Origin: Blastocystis hominis
Taxonomy: Eukaryota > Sar > Bigyra > Opalinata > Blastocystidae
DNA length: 64,000 nt
Assembly (NCBI RefSeq): GCF_000151665.1
Contig: NW_013171831.1
Coordinates: 62,001-126,000 of the forward strand
Reading direction: 5' to 3'
Both the position numbers and the translations under genes were made by a program. The notes beneath the pieces were generated by a model. The model worked only from the letters and a program-made list of their open reading frames with translations. It had not been told where the DNA came from and did no database searches. Below are positions 22,539 through 33,322 of this stretch, one piece after another (within the stretch, counting starts at the first letter, position 1; each line of letters opens with the position of its first letter).

Positions 22539-24063
22539 TTACCCGTAGATCTCGACAGGATCAGCGAGAATGGAAGAAACATCTATGAATCAAATCAAAT
22601 CAATCAAACTATACTCGAAATTGATTTTGATCGAACTTTCCAGAATGAACCAGGTAGATCGACATATTGAAGATTTGGAATATCTAAATACTATCAATAA
22701 TCAATATGCAGAAATACTTCTCAATATTACTATATGAAAATATACGAAACTACATTTTTCAGAAGTTATTGATGTTAGATTTGGAAGATCTACAAAACAA
22801 GTCATTTTGTATCAATTCATTATTACTTCGCATCGTCAATGAACTTGAATCATAATTTCTTCCTTGAAGTGCACATCCACCGAGTTGAATGGATCGTAAT
22901 GATGGAAGATCTACGTCAATCATTTCATTCAAATTCATTCAATACTTTCAATTATTGTTGATAAGGAATAATTGAATGCAAAATCACCTAATGTAATGGA
23001 TTGTAGATTTGGAAGATCTATACATTCAAATATACAATATCATATCAATACCTCGAATCTCAAATGAACTACACCAGAAATTGTATGAATCACTTTCAAT
23101 TGTCCCAATTTGAATGGATTGTAATTGTGGTAGATTCTTCAATTCAAAGTCGCCTCCAAAATCACTGAAACTATATTCACCAATTTGAATGGATTCCAAT
23201 GATTCACAATTCAATATGTGAAATGATTTCGATTTATCATCTCTAGCATCATTCTTCTCTTGAGTAAATGAATTGTTTCCGATTATGATAGTTTTCAATC
23301 GATTCAATCCATCAATTTTGAATGTTTTCACTAATCCAAAACATTCATCACCGATTTCGATTGATTCCAAATTATACAACAATGAAACATCCCAATCAAC
23401 CAATACACAATTGTCACTCAGTTTCAAATGTTTCATTCCCATATTCAGTGGTTTGCTTCCATTTCCTTCATACTCAGTATTACTTTCAATTCCATTACAC
23501 CATTCACATTCATTCACTAATTTACCATATCGATCATACACTTTTCCTCTTCCAAATCGCTTATCATCACACCAATATCCTTCATATTCAATACATCCAT
23601 TATTATGATAACTCGTTCCATATCCAAATCGTTTCCAATTGATCATTATGCCCTTGTACACCAATATTCCATCATCATTATACATTTCACCATATCCAAA
23701 TGGAATTCCAATTCTACCTGTTTTTTCTTTTTCTTTTTCTGCCAATACCAATCCTTCAAATCGACTTCCATGATCCAAATCCACGATTCCTTCTACCAAG
23801 AATACTTCATTATATGAAATAGCACCGATTTGATGATTTCCAATCACTTTCAACATTTTCTGCTCATTGAGTACAAATCCTTGATTCATGAATATTCCAT
23901 TGTTGAATTGTAATACTACACATTGTCTATTACTCAATATGAGTGAAATCCAGCCATTTGGTTTCATTTCTTTACCCAAGCATCCCTGCACATTTTGAAT
24001 AATGGAACTATCAATATGATAGTTATTAATAGCAGAATTGACAAAATCAGCAAACTTTTGCAT
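22539..24063 (-). CDS. MORN-LRR repeat protein, paralogue 2
   Basis: Predicted 450 residues in six exons (introns 32-37 nt, spliced length divisible by three). ATG at 24061-24063 (MQKFADFVNSAINNYHIDSS). MORN-like units run from about residue 115 (FGYGEMYNDDGILVYKG, FGYGTSYHNNGCIEYEGYW, FGRGKVYDRYG). Then come BspA-like LRR units (SFHILNCESLESIQIGEYSF, FELKNLPQLQSIQIG) and four single-exon DLP/IP units, ending in a short tail NVSSILADPVEIYG. All late introns are phase 1. Its N-terminus is unrelated to those of the other family members, which suggests a different targeting part joined to the same repeat tail. Lies in duplication copy 1; the matching gene in copy 2 is larger. Confidence 0.85.
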
Positions 24064-24796
24064 GGAAATAAAAAGAAATATGGTAAAACGGTTATTTTGG
24101 AAACAAGATCTGTTTCATTATTTCTCGATAGAACACACGTCATGGATTATTGTGTATGGCTTTGATATGCTGGTGTGTTACAAACTAGAATACATAGGAT
24201 AAAATCACATTTTCTCCACCCATTTCTATTTTTCTTTATTTCGGTGCATTTCCATCTATTCATTTATTTTTGTGTTATTTTCAGATACTTATAGCTATAA
24301 TTGTAAATTATTACGCATTTTGATCACCTTTACTCTCTCATGTCAGAATGGCTGTTCTATTAAGTCTAGAATGGATATATGTTCTTCAAAATATATCAAT
24401 TATGTGGTAGTTAATATTGTTTTGCAACAATCGAACTCACAATAGTGAATACTGTTGGAATGGTTTGATTCGTAATAGAGAGTATGGCAGTAGTATGTAG
24501 AATGCAAAATCCATCATGTCTATTTGACAAGTGGTTTGTTGTATTGATTCTCTGTTGATACTTCGATTCTCTTCTGTCACAATGACCATCCATATTGAGT
24601 ACAAAGAATGATGTTGCAGAGAAAGGAATGTGGTTCATAGATTGAAATGGTGAATAGGAATCATAGTATCATTAAACAAAACAATCGATTGAATAATATG
24701 ATGGATGGAATGCATGAATCCTATGAATGAAAACCTTGCTTTCTATTTGATCAACAAAACAATGTGAAATGCAATGTGATTAACATAGCAATAGTA
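24064..24796. other. Spacer between MORN genes
   Basis: About 730 nt, AT-rich, between two same-strand MORN genes. No supported gene; a 75-codon minus ORF at 24411-24638 has no counterpart in the second duplication copy. Confidence 0.4.
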
Positions 24797-25549
24797 TTAA
24801 ATAAACAAGTAATATTGAGTGAGTGAATGAATATGCCATCCATCATAGAGATCTCTTCCACTCACTTCCACTCCATCTTTCCATTTCACTTCGCGAGTAG
24901 CAATCCGAGTTTCTTCATCGATCCAGTATCCTCGACCATTTCGAAGAAACGATTCTTTCGATTCATCATACACGAATTCGTCAACATAGAGGGGAATTCG
25001 ATTCGAAGCGATGGTGTTGTTACCGTTTCGCTTGAACTCCGTCATGATAGTTCCCTCGATTTTGCGGATGATCTCCACAAGCTTGTTTTCCTTCCAGATC
25101 CCTTCAAGCAGCATGGCACCCGTTTTATCGTCATATTGGATGCCCCATCCTTCTCGTTCTCGCTTCTCGTTAAACTCACCGTGATAAATCAGGTGATCAC
25201 TCGCATGCGAATAGATTTCCATACGCTCGCCTCGGACATGGTCTATAATACGATGAAAATTCTTGTTGTCCCAGATTTCATCGAAGGACTGCACAAAAGC
25301 GACACATCCTTTTTCAAATCGGGTAAAGTCACCGATTTCGCTCTCGTCCGCATCCACCTCAAAGCACATCTTTAGTATGCCATTTTGGAATAGACAAACC
25401 TTCCCAGCTCTCGTCAACGTGTATTCATCCTCGTGATCACCTTGATAACATTGGAGGCTATAGTTGCAGCCGCCAATAGTGATTTTCTTTGCTTCACCAA
25501 GCGTTATGTAACTGTCCAGGAGAAATTCGCTTCCCTTAAGTTCTTCCAT
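24797..25549 (-). CDS. MORN-only protein, short member of the MORN-LRR family
   Basis: 250 residues without an intron, ATG at 25547-25549 (MEELKGSEFLLDSYITLGEA). It aligns along its length with the N-terminal half of the 54704-57489 protein: CNYSLQCYQGDHEDEY versus KYTVQRFQGKHKNEF, MLLEGIW versus VVVEGMW, and WKDGVEVSGRDLYDGW versus WKDGKEVSGVDLIDGW. The LRR half is missing; after DGW only eleven residues follow. It is more GC-rich than the rest of the family. It may be a stand-alone gene, or a family member that lost its LRR exons. The sense codon run looks intact. Confidence 0.8.
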   Translation of the reverse strand: MEELKGSEFLLDSYITLGEAKKITIGGCNYSLQCYQGDHEDEYTLTRAGKVCLFQNGILKMCFEVDADESEIGDFTRFEKGCVAFVQSFDEIWDNKNFHRIIDHVRGERMEIYSHASDHLIYHGEFNEKREREGWGIQYDDKTGAMLLEGIWKENKLVEIIRKIEGTIMTEFKRNGNNTIASNRIPLYVDEFVYDESKESFLRNGRGYWIDEETRIATREVKWKDGVEVSGRDLYDGWHIHSLTQYYLFI

Positions 25550-26266
25550 TCTATCTATTTGGAATCACAAATCCTTAGCCTCTACTCTTTGAATCCGTAA
25601 TTTGCAGCCAAATATAAAGAATTTATGAAGAAAACAGAGAGATCAGTTTGTTTCCTTACACCTAAGTATTCTTCATATTTAAAAATTATGATAGAGTGCT
25701 ACCATATACACATTGGATCCAAGATTTCCAAGTGAAGTACTCACTTGTGTTTCGCATCATTTTGTTCACATTTTTGTGGTTGAAATAGTTCGGAGGTATA
25801 GATATTTATCATAATAATAATATCAGGATTGTTTGGAAACACTCAGAATGGAAAAGTCCATTTTGTTGTCTACTATGTCTGTATAGGTTGTATATTTATG
25901 ATATCATAGTGAAATCGTGTTATGAAGCAAGGATTTGGTTGCTCACTCCACTATGTCTAAATAGTCTATATTATCATTATTATCATTATTATTATTTCGA
26001 TAATCCAATCTATCCATCCATGATTCTAGCCAAATCATTTTGACTTGGGAATGGTTGGGTTTGAAAGCAATTAATACTAGTAAAACTAGTAAATCAAATC
26101 GAATGGAATGGAAATTGGTTTTGATCCAGTGATTTTCACACAAAGAACCTATCTTCGCACATCGTTAACCATTCACTCCATTTTCTATCATTTCCTTATC
26201 CTAAACCAACCAACTAACTCTAAATACACTATCTTTCTTTCTATTTTTCTTTGTTTCAACTATCAA
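25550..26266. other. AT-rich intergenic stretch
   Basis: About 700 nt upstream of the MORN-only gene. It contains ATT trinucleotide runs (25975-26000) and no supported gene. Confidence 0.4.
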
Positions 26267-26499
26267 CTCACAGCACTCTATTATTATTATTGTTATTATC
26301 AACTAGAGTCGTTTGGTTCCTCGTTCTGGATTATTCTGTTCATGTTTCTAAATCATTCCAACACCCTACACACTCTAAATCTACATTTTCTTTCCTTCCT
26401 AAACACATTTTCCATTCTCATTCAAATCCTACAATGCTTCAACCATTCCACATCTCTACAATTCCATCCATCTATCCATCCATCCATCTTCCAAACCAA

Positions 26500-29210
26500 A
26501 CACCGCAACCATTTCTCTCTCAGCAACTGCCAAATCGGTCTGGATCGTGGAAACGTGGAAACATCGCGACCCACGGCGCACCAGGCGTGATCGACGAGGT
26601 GGGCGCGGATGAGCGCGCCGGTCACGTCGTAGGCGAAGAGGAAGCGGAGGCGGAGGCGAAGAGGAAGCGGAAGGGATCGGTAACGGAGACCACGGTGGCG
26701 TTCTGCGCCCAGTTGGACAGGAAGAGATCCAGAGAGCCCGGTCGACTCTGCACACCTTCGTAGGGAGCCACGGACCCCACCCCATCGCCCACCAGATTCC
26801 TGCTCACTCACACCCACACCCACACCCACACCCAGAGCGAACCGGTGAGCGAGGAGGTTGGCTCGCCGTCCACCACCAACACCCAACGAATTCCGACGTG
26901 GCCATCGTGGACACTCCGAATTGCCTGCCCATCCACTCGGCACTGCCCACTTCGCTCGGGACGCACTCCAGCGTGTAGGAAGTCGCGGGGATCCCACCCT
27001 CCAACACGTGCCACACATCGCGTCCCGCGGGGAACCAGACGGTTCGGCGGAAGGAGGAAGGAGGAAGTCGCGGGAGCGCGAAGCTCGCACGTGGCGGTGC
27101 AGAGATCATGGAAGGATCCGGTAATCGCCATCGCACAGTCCCACTCAATACCCTCCGCCTGATTCCACACACACCGCATACAGAACCGCGGGGATCTTCT
27201 CTTGGCGGGAGAGATACCCGGTGAACGCGGCCACGCTCAGATAGATGGGCGCGTGCTGCACGCTCTGCACGCTCTGCACGCTCTGCAGGTCCAGGAAGCA
27301 GTTCGTGCTGGCGACCTCGCTCTCGCTCTCGCTCTCGCTCTGGATCACGGCCATCGACGCCATCCACGAGCGTCGCACCACGTAGTACCGAATGCTGGCG
27401 CCGCCCAGCTCCGCCGGCTCTGCCCACTGCACGCACAGCGAGGTCGAGGAGAGCGCGGCCACCTCGAGGTTCTGCACCGCGCCGGGCGCGACGACATACG
27501 CGGCGAGGGTGATGGGAGAGGAGGCCTCGGAGAGGATGGAGCACGCGGCGGAGCACAGCGCCACGCGCACCCAGTAGGCCACGCACGCATCGAGAGAGAG
27601 AGAGAGCTCGGGTTGCTGGACGTCGCCCTCTTGGAGGAGCGCGTCGGCGGCGAAGAGCTGGGAGTGGGAGCCAACCAAGGCCTGCACGAAGAGCTCGCAC
27701 CACCACCAGACCCAGCGCACCTGCGTGGCTTCGAAGGCGGCAGCAGCACGACGGGCGCGGAGGGAGGCAGGGAGGCAGGCAACAGCACGACGGGGCGGTA
27801 GACGGAGAAGGACGCGAAGGCGGACCAGGAGGCGCCCTTGCGGACACGCCAGCTGATGGCCATCACGCTGTTCACAATGGCGCCCGCCACCAACACGGAG
27901 CGCGTCTCGAAGAACTCGCTCTGCACATTGCTGCCCATCAAGGCCATCCATCGGGGCTTCATCGGAGATGCCACTGCTCCAGGGAACCTCCATCTGCACA
28001 GACACGCTGCGCTGCGCTGCGCCCACTCCACTTCCCTCATACCAATCGCGCTCTCCACAATCCGAGCAGGCCACAACCGAACGCCAACCGAACGCCAACC
28101 GAACGCCGGCGCGGGTCGAGAAGGTCGCGATGAGGGTTTCCGCGGGGAAGGGGAGGCCGTTTCGGGACACCAACCTGTTGGCATTGATGTAGAGCGTGCG
28201 TGCCTTCGCAGAACCGCGGGAAGGAGCCATCGAAGGCGAAGGCGAAGCCAATGGTGTAGTCGGAGATGGAGATCGCGGTGGTGGGATAGGAGAACGTGGC
28301 CTCGGCCAATTCAAACACGATGTGGATGTTCATGGGCTCGAATGGGTCGTTGATCACCTCGCCCACGCCCACATTGCTCGTGCAGTACATCGTGGATTGC
28401 TTCCCATCTCCCATCGTCCACAGCGCCACGTCCCTCGCCCCATCGCCCGCCACGCAGCGCAGCGCAGCGCAGCATCGGCAGGATGGGCTGGCAGGAGCTC
28501 GTCCCCTATCGATCGATCGATTCCCACTGCTGATAGGCGTTGCACCCATCCGTGATCATGCCCCACTAGTCCACATCGCACTTCGTATCCAACACTTGCC
28601 CCAAGTGCCCTTCCGGCTACCCCGCCGCTTCGTCCGCGGGGCACACCACCGCCACGCACCTCAACTCTCTTCCATTCCAACACTTCCCACACGCCCGCAC
28701 CACGCACACCTCCACCTTCCCATGCTCCACAGACCCACAAATGCACAACTGCACCGTCTTGGAACTCGCCTGCTCCCACTGGCCATTCTAGTTCACTCGG
28801 CTCGTATCAATCAGAGGCGAGGACCGTGTCCACAGCAGTTCGCATACTTCGCCTTCTTGTCCCATTCTCCCAAGTTCCACACACGCTCCGCTTCTACCAA
28901 CCTACAGCTCTTCCTCCCATTGTTTGCCCTTTCACTCGTCGCAAATCCGTTCTCTCTACCACACTCCACCACCTCACAATATGAAAATGAAAATACGAGA
29001 AACAGAACAGCTATCCTAGGCAAGAACGTCGTGCCTGTACCAGATACCTCCCACGTTGCAAGTTATCTCCATGTATCCGCGGTCACACATGCCATGAATG
29101 GGTTTGCCACGTTGCACAGTTTGAAGCACAGAAATTCCTCACTCGGAACACACTCCACACAGCAAAAATGGAACCAGGGTCCACCGCCATTATGGTATTG
29201 AATGCGTTCA
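26500..29210 (-). CDS. GC-rich multi-exon gene with FN3 domains
   Basis: Strongly GC-rich and open in several frames, so exons are hard to fix. The reliable part is a fibronectin type III domain near 27220-27500: APGAVQNLEVAALSSTSLCV, AEPAELGGASIRYYVVRRS, APIYLSVAAFTGYLSRQEK. The end of a preceding FN3 lies just upstream in the gene (CVAYWVRVALCSAACSILSE, ASSPITLA). Further 5' (28200-28370) is a jelly-roll-like segment (ATFSYPTTAISISDYTIGF), and Cys-rich segments lie near 28570-28780 and 28800-29200. Downstream (26560-27130) is a region with FRRTVWFPAGRDVWHVLEGG of unclear family. The whole suggests a large secreted or surface protein. Start, end and exon joins are uncertain. It ends at the right edge of the segmental duplication, as the EGF-like gene does at the other copy. 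Confidence 0.5.
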
Positions 29211-29214
29211 CGAT

Positions 29215-29989
29215 GCATATCTCACACACACAGTTTAGTCAAAGTAACGATAGCGCACACTACACTAGCTTCTTCAAACACACCAACTTGAGGACAGAAC
29301 CCATCCCAGCTACAATACTTACACTCCCACAACACAACACACAAAAACACATAGAAGTCCGAAAACAAAACAAAAGACAGGACATACAAGTCCAATTCCA
29401 AATTTTGAATACATTCAAACCCAGTAAGACGAATCTAATAGCTTTTATTGTAAAACAAATGATTTCAAAAATACACAGGAATTGTGCAATTGTGAAAATA
29501 GTGTTGAAATTGGGTATGAGTGGAAGAATAGATTTCGAATAGGGAGGGAGTTGTTTTTACTGTGAAGTGGAAGGAGATGAGCGGAAATGGGATATTGTGG
29601 AATGAATAGATCGAAGAGTGTTGTTTCCAGTGGAAGCGTTTTGTTTTTCGTTCTATTCATTTGGAATTTTATCTAGATGGGATAGAAAGAAATAGGGTAT
29701 GTAGAAGATGATGATAGGAATGAAAATGGAAAAGCTAGCGATAAGCAGTTTTTGGGTTATCATTTATAGTAATAATATGTGATATGTGTATAGTAGAATC
29801 GAATAGTAGAGTTTGTGAGAAAGGTGGGTGTGTCGTTGAAGAACTGAGCAAAATAATGTAGAATACATAATATATTTTATACGAACAAATAGAGATATAT
29901 TCATATTCCACTGTTTCTAGGTTTTTGGATAGTTGGTGTCCAGTTTTTGTCGTTTTGATGCACTCTGAACCTATCAGAGTTTGTTATAT
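29215..29989. other. AT-rich intergenic stretch
   Basis: About 775 nt between the FN3 gene's 5' end and the third Polinton-like fossil. Composition drops sharply from GC-rich to AT-rich. No supported gene. Confidence 0.4.
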
Positions 29990-31660
29990 TGCTAGAGAAT
30001 ACTATCCCTTATTCTAACCCATATAGTATCCCCCACCTGCCAAATAATGCAGAATATCTCCTATTTAAAGGAAGGATCGAATTGTACACCACTTCAATAG
30101 GGATACAAAGTGATTCACAATGTTGTTCTATTACGAGCATGAATAACAATAGTATATATAATACTTGCTGTTTGAGTTGGTTGATGAAAGTGAAATGCTT
30201 TGGTTCCCAACTCATTAGGATGAATAGAATTACTCACTAATAGCGATATCAGTATTGTTGATGATAAAGCTGAAATCCATAAGAATGGACTCTATGGGAA
30301 TGAGTAGTTGTCCAATATCAAGCTGTGACACATATCTGGCTGATTTGTTGGAAGCAACAATCAAACTATTACTTTTCAGATATATATATAGAAGATAGAC
30401 ATTGATATCTATCTATCTATCTATCTTCTTGAATTCCTTACTGAAGTTGTACTTACAAGATATCGTGAATGAGATGTACACATTCGAATTCAATGAGATC
30501 GGGCGGTCAGTCGCATCTCTCAGTACCCAGTCAATGGAATCCAAGTTCGATTGTTCAATCACATCGATCGATAGGTTGTCCCAGGTGATCATGTTGTTCA
30601 GTCCCATCGATACATGAATCAGGTTATCGATCAGCGGACTCTTGAGACCGAATGTTTGCGCATTGATACTACTGTACACTCGGATCACATTCATGCCGTT
30701 CGTGATGTCGTAGGGTTCCTCTGGGAATTAACACCTCGTGTGAGTATGTCCCCGCATCGATTAATATCACTTGATCGGATGGTACGTTGTGCAGCACGAA
30801 ATCGGTATAGAGAGTGATACAGACGATATGTAACATTGATCGAATGACAGAGGATTGTCCAGCTTCACTTCCTTCTTCGTAGTATTGCCGAACACTTCCA
30901 TCATACTGAACTGGTTCATCAGTAGAATTGAGGAAGGCACTTGATCGTACACATCTTCGATCGTCAACTGGAGTTCGAATTTGCCGTTCAATCGCATGAT
31001 ATTACCATCCATATCGCGGAACACGAACATCAATCGATCGAATCGGGTTATCATGGGAATGGAGATGTCTTCCACGGTGCGGAGATAATTAACCCCGGGA
31101 TCGTCAATGATCATTGTGGTAAGCAGATTGTGTTTTGGTTGGCAATCTTCAGATCGGAGGGACGCACGAGGGACGAGTACACTTGGATCACTTGGCGATT
31201 TCGCGTGATATCAATCACGTTCGATCCATAGAACGAAGCGGGTAGAATGACCATTTGTCCTTCCAAACTGAGGATTTCTCGAATGTCCGGAACATTGGTG
31301 AAATCGATGGTGTGTGTGGACTGGATATAAATACATCCATAACTCGAAGCCTTCGTAGATATCGAGAACGTAGTATCAATCATAATGTTGAGGATGGCAA
31401 TGATTTGACCGATCGTGTAGTATCCAGGAGGAATCATTAGCTCCTCGTCATTGGAGTTGGTGACCACATTGGTAGAATCCACATTGTTCAACATGAAAGG
31501 ATTGGGTGTGAAGAGGACAGTCATGAAAGTGATGTAAGGATTCCGATACTTGTAAGGGTTGATCCATTCGAACGAATAGTTGGTGGGTAGGCCTTGGATG
31601 AGTAAGGAGTAGTGCATGGCTTGCCTCTCATTACCATAGACAAAAGGGGTGAACATAATA
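29990..31660 (-). mobile_element. Polinton-like fossil: capsid-associated (penton-like) gene remains
   Basis: Coding remnants on the minus strand, starting near 31650 (NERQAMHYSLLIQGLPTNYS) and running to about 30010. Two segments, LMFVFRDMDGNIMRLNGKF and DWVLRDATDRPISLNSNVY, share the pattern (F/W)xxxDxxxxPxxLN typical of penton or minor-capsid proteins of Polintons and adenovirus-like viruses. This is the longest copy of the family in the window and is less AT-rich than the other two. Broken in a few places; other parts of an element are not seen here. Confidence 0.6.
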
Positions 31661-31970
31661 TGCTAAGGATAGTTGTTCACACCTTGTTTCTTATGAAAGC
31701 CCAAAGCTACAAGTTGTCCAGGGCGAGTAACGGCGAGCGATGGAAAATGGGGTCTAAGGGGCGACTTCGAGAGGCTAGCTAGCAGTTGACAGGGTCTGAA
31801 AAACAGTTTTGGTCGAAAATGTCCAAAATCTATTTTCGTGCAAAACGTGCCAATACATAGCAATTGCTTAATAATAATAATAACAGTAAGAATGGATGAA
31901 TAAATGTGTAGAATGGAGTGGAGAGGAGAGGATAGAATGTTAAATGTAAAAGTGAAAAATAAAATAGTAA

Positions 31971-32088
31971 AAGAACAGCATCGAGACTTCTCAGCGAGTC
32001 ACCCACACTGGTACTAACTCGACTCGTGATGACTTAGCTTCCTAGATCGGACGGGTTAGGGCGCTTTCCATCAGATATGGCCGTTCTC
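31971..32088 (-). rRNA. 5S ribosomal RNA, copy 2
   Basis: 118 nt, same sequence as copy 1 at 14123-14240, with the same helix I pairing and internal control region. The downstream flank (TTACTATTTTATTTTT) differs slightly from copy 1 but still gives a T-rich Pol III stop. Confidence 0.95.
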
Positions 32089-32185
32089 ATTTTATTATTA
32101 TTCAATTACCTATTTAAACATCACATTCTTATCATCATTCACTCACACTCCATTTCAATTCTAGCCATTTCATTTCTCTTCTTTT
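32089..32185 (-). promoter_or_regulatory. Conserved 5' flank of 5S copy 2
   Basis: Nearly identical to 14241-14336, including TTTAAAT about 24-30 nt before the RNA start. It lies between the 5S gene and the EF-Ts polyadenylation motif, in only 150 nt of intergenic DNA. Confidence 0.6.
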
Positions 32186-32200
32186 CATTTCATTATTCCT

Positions 32201-32208
32201 AACAAACA
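32201..32208 (-). terminator. TGTTTGTT polyadenylation motif for EF-Ts
   Basis: AACAAACA on the plus strand, that is TGTTTGTT on the minus strand, about 30 nt after the EF-Ts stop. Confidence 0.65.
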
Positions 32209-32238
32209 ATCCATTCATTCATTCAACACCCTCTAAAA

Positions 32239-33273
32239 TTACTTCCCCACCTGCATCCGCACAAACCCTTCAATCGCCACCTTGCACCCCGCCTGTTTCC
32301 CCAGTTTCTCCACCATCTTCCCCACGCTTCCCTGCTTCTCATCCAACGCGAACAGCTGGTCCACCAGCACTTTCTGCCGATAGAACTCCCCCAGCTTTCC
32401 CTCCGCCATCTTCTTCGCGATCTTCTCCGGCTTGTTCAGCCGTTTCACTTCTTCCTCCACCAATCTTCGCTCGCCCGCCAAAATTTCGGCGGGGACTTCT
32501 TCGCGGCGGAGATACTCCGGACTGGCCGCCACGATGTGCATTCCGATCTTGTGCAGGGCATCGCGATCGAGTTTACTCGCGTCGCCGTCGACGGCGAACG
32601 AAACCAACGCAGCGATTTGGCTCATGTGCGGACCGACGGAATTGTGCTCGTAACTGGGTGGAAAAGGAAAGGTAGGACGTACCTGCAGAGAATGCTCGAG
32701 GGAGAAGCGGTCTCGAGGGAGGCGCAGCGATGCAGCACGATGTTCTCTCCCATCTTCGCAATCGTCTCGTGGAGGCGATCAGCGACAGAAAAACCGTCAG
32801 CGAACTTGGATTGCTGAAGAGCGTCCACCGAGGTTACGCCCGTCGTGAATACTAGGGAGGAGATGTCTCGCGCCAGTTTCTGGAACTGATCGTTGCGAGC
32901 CACAAAGTCCGTTTCGCAGAGCAACTAAGACTAACAAACTCGCACATTTCACACTTCCACCAAGGTAGCCTTCTTCTCTGTGATGGTAGAGGCAATCACG
33001 CCCTGCTGCGTAGTTCTGGAACTCACTTTGTTCACTCGCTTCATTCCCTGCTTGCGGAGCACTTCCACTGCTTTTTCAATGTTTCCGTCCACACCTTCAG
33101 CTTGCAAAGCTTTCTTACAATCCATCATGGGAGCACCCGTGAGGTCTCGGAGCTGCTTCACCATGGCAGCAGTAACGGTTGCAAACGGGCGAACTAGTGT
33201 TGATACAACAGTGCTGAGCGGATATACTTGAAATGGAGCGAAGGAGAGGAGCCGAAATGACACGCGCCAGCAT
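32239..33273 (-). CDS. TSFM: Organellar translation elongation factor Ts
   Basis: Predicted 313 residues in four exons. ATG at 33271-33273 gives MLARVISAPLLRSIS, an Arg- and Ser-rich amphipathic leader for import into the mitochondrion-related organelle. A 34-nt intron (33194-33227) then joins to RPFATVTAAMVKQLRDLTGA. The EF-Ts N-domain signature LRDLTGAPMMDCKKAL and the core CETDFVARNDQF are present, as is the C-terminal core (LHKIGMHIVAASPEYLRREE). Further introns at 32925-32954 and 32654-32682; all three keep the frame. It would regenerate EF-Tu-GTP for translation of the organelle genome, which in Blastocystis retains rRNAs and ribosomal protein genes. Confidence 0.93.
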
Positions 33274-33322
33274 GATCAAAGAAAAAGTGTTTGTTACAAA
33301 CAAGTCGAATAATAATTACGTT

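Larger units (their letters stand above)
17660..26376. repeat. Segmental duplication, copy 1
   Basis: Starts at CCAACTACTATGTACGCGTG and matches 50094 onward in the same orientation: Polinton remains, a 2.5-kb non-coding spacer, then a MORN-LRR gene. The middle diverges, but a final block of about 110 bp (26267-26376) again matches (59157-59266). The two copies differ mainly by small indels and scattered substitutions in the spacer. Confidence 0.9.

Noticed and set aside
26560-27130. Glycoside hydrolase family 31 C-terminus, suggested by RRTVWFPAGRDVWHVLEGG
   Set aside because: The match to the GH31 pattern ends after this short segment and no catalytic Asp region is seen upstream; the context is FN3-like.
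26804-28549. Several ORFs of 170-389 codons on both strands
   Set aside because: High GC keeps most frames open. Only the minus frames that give FN3-like sequence were used, and only as one gene.
33289-33296. Plus-strand TGTTTGTT as the end of a plus-strand gene
   Set aside because: No plus-strand gene precedes it; it lies between EF-Ts and the ubiquilin-like gene, both on the minus strand.
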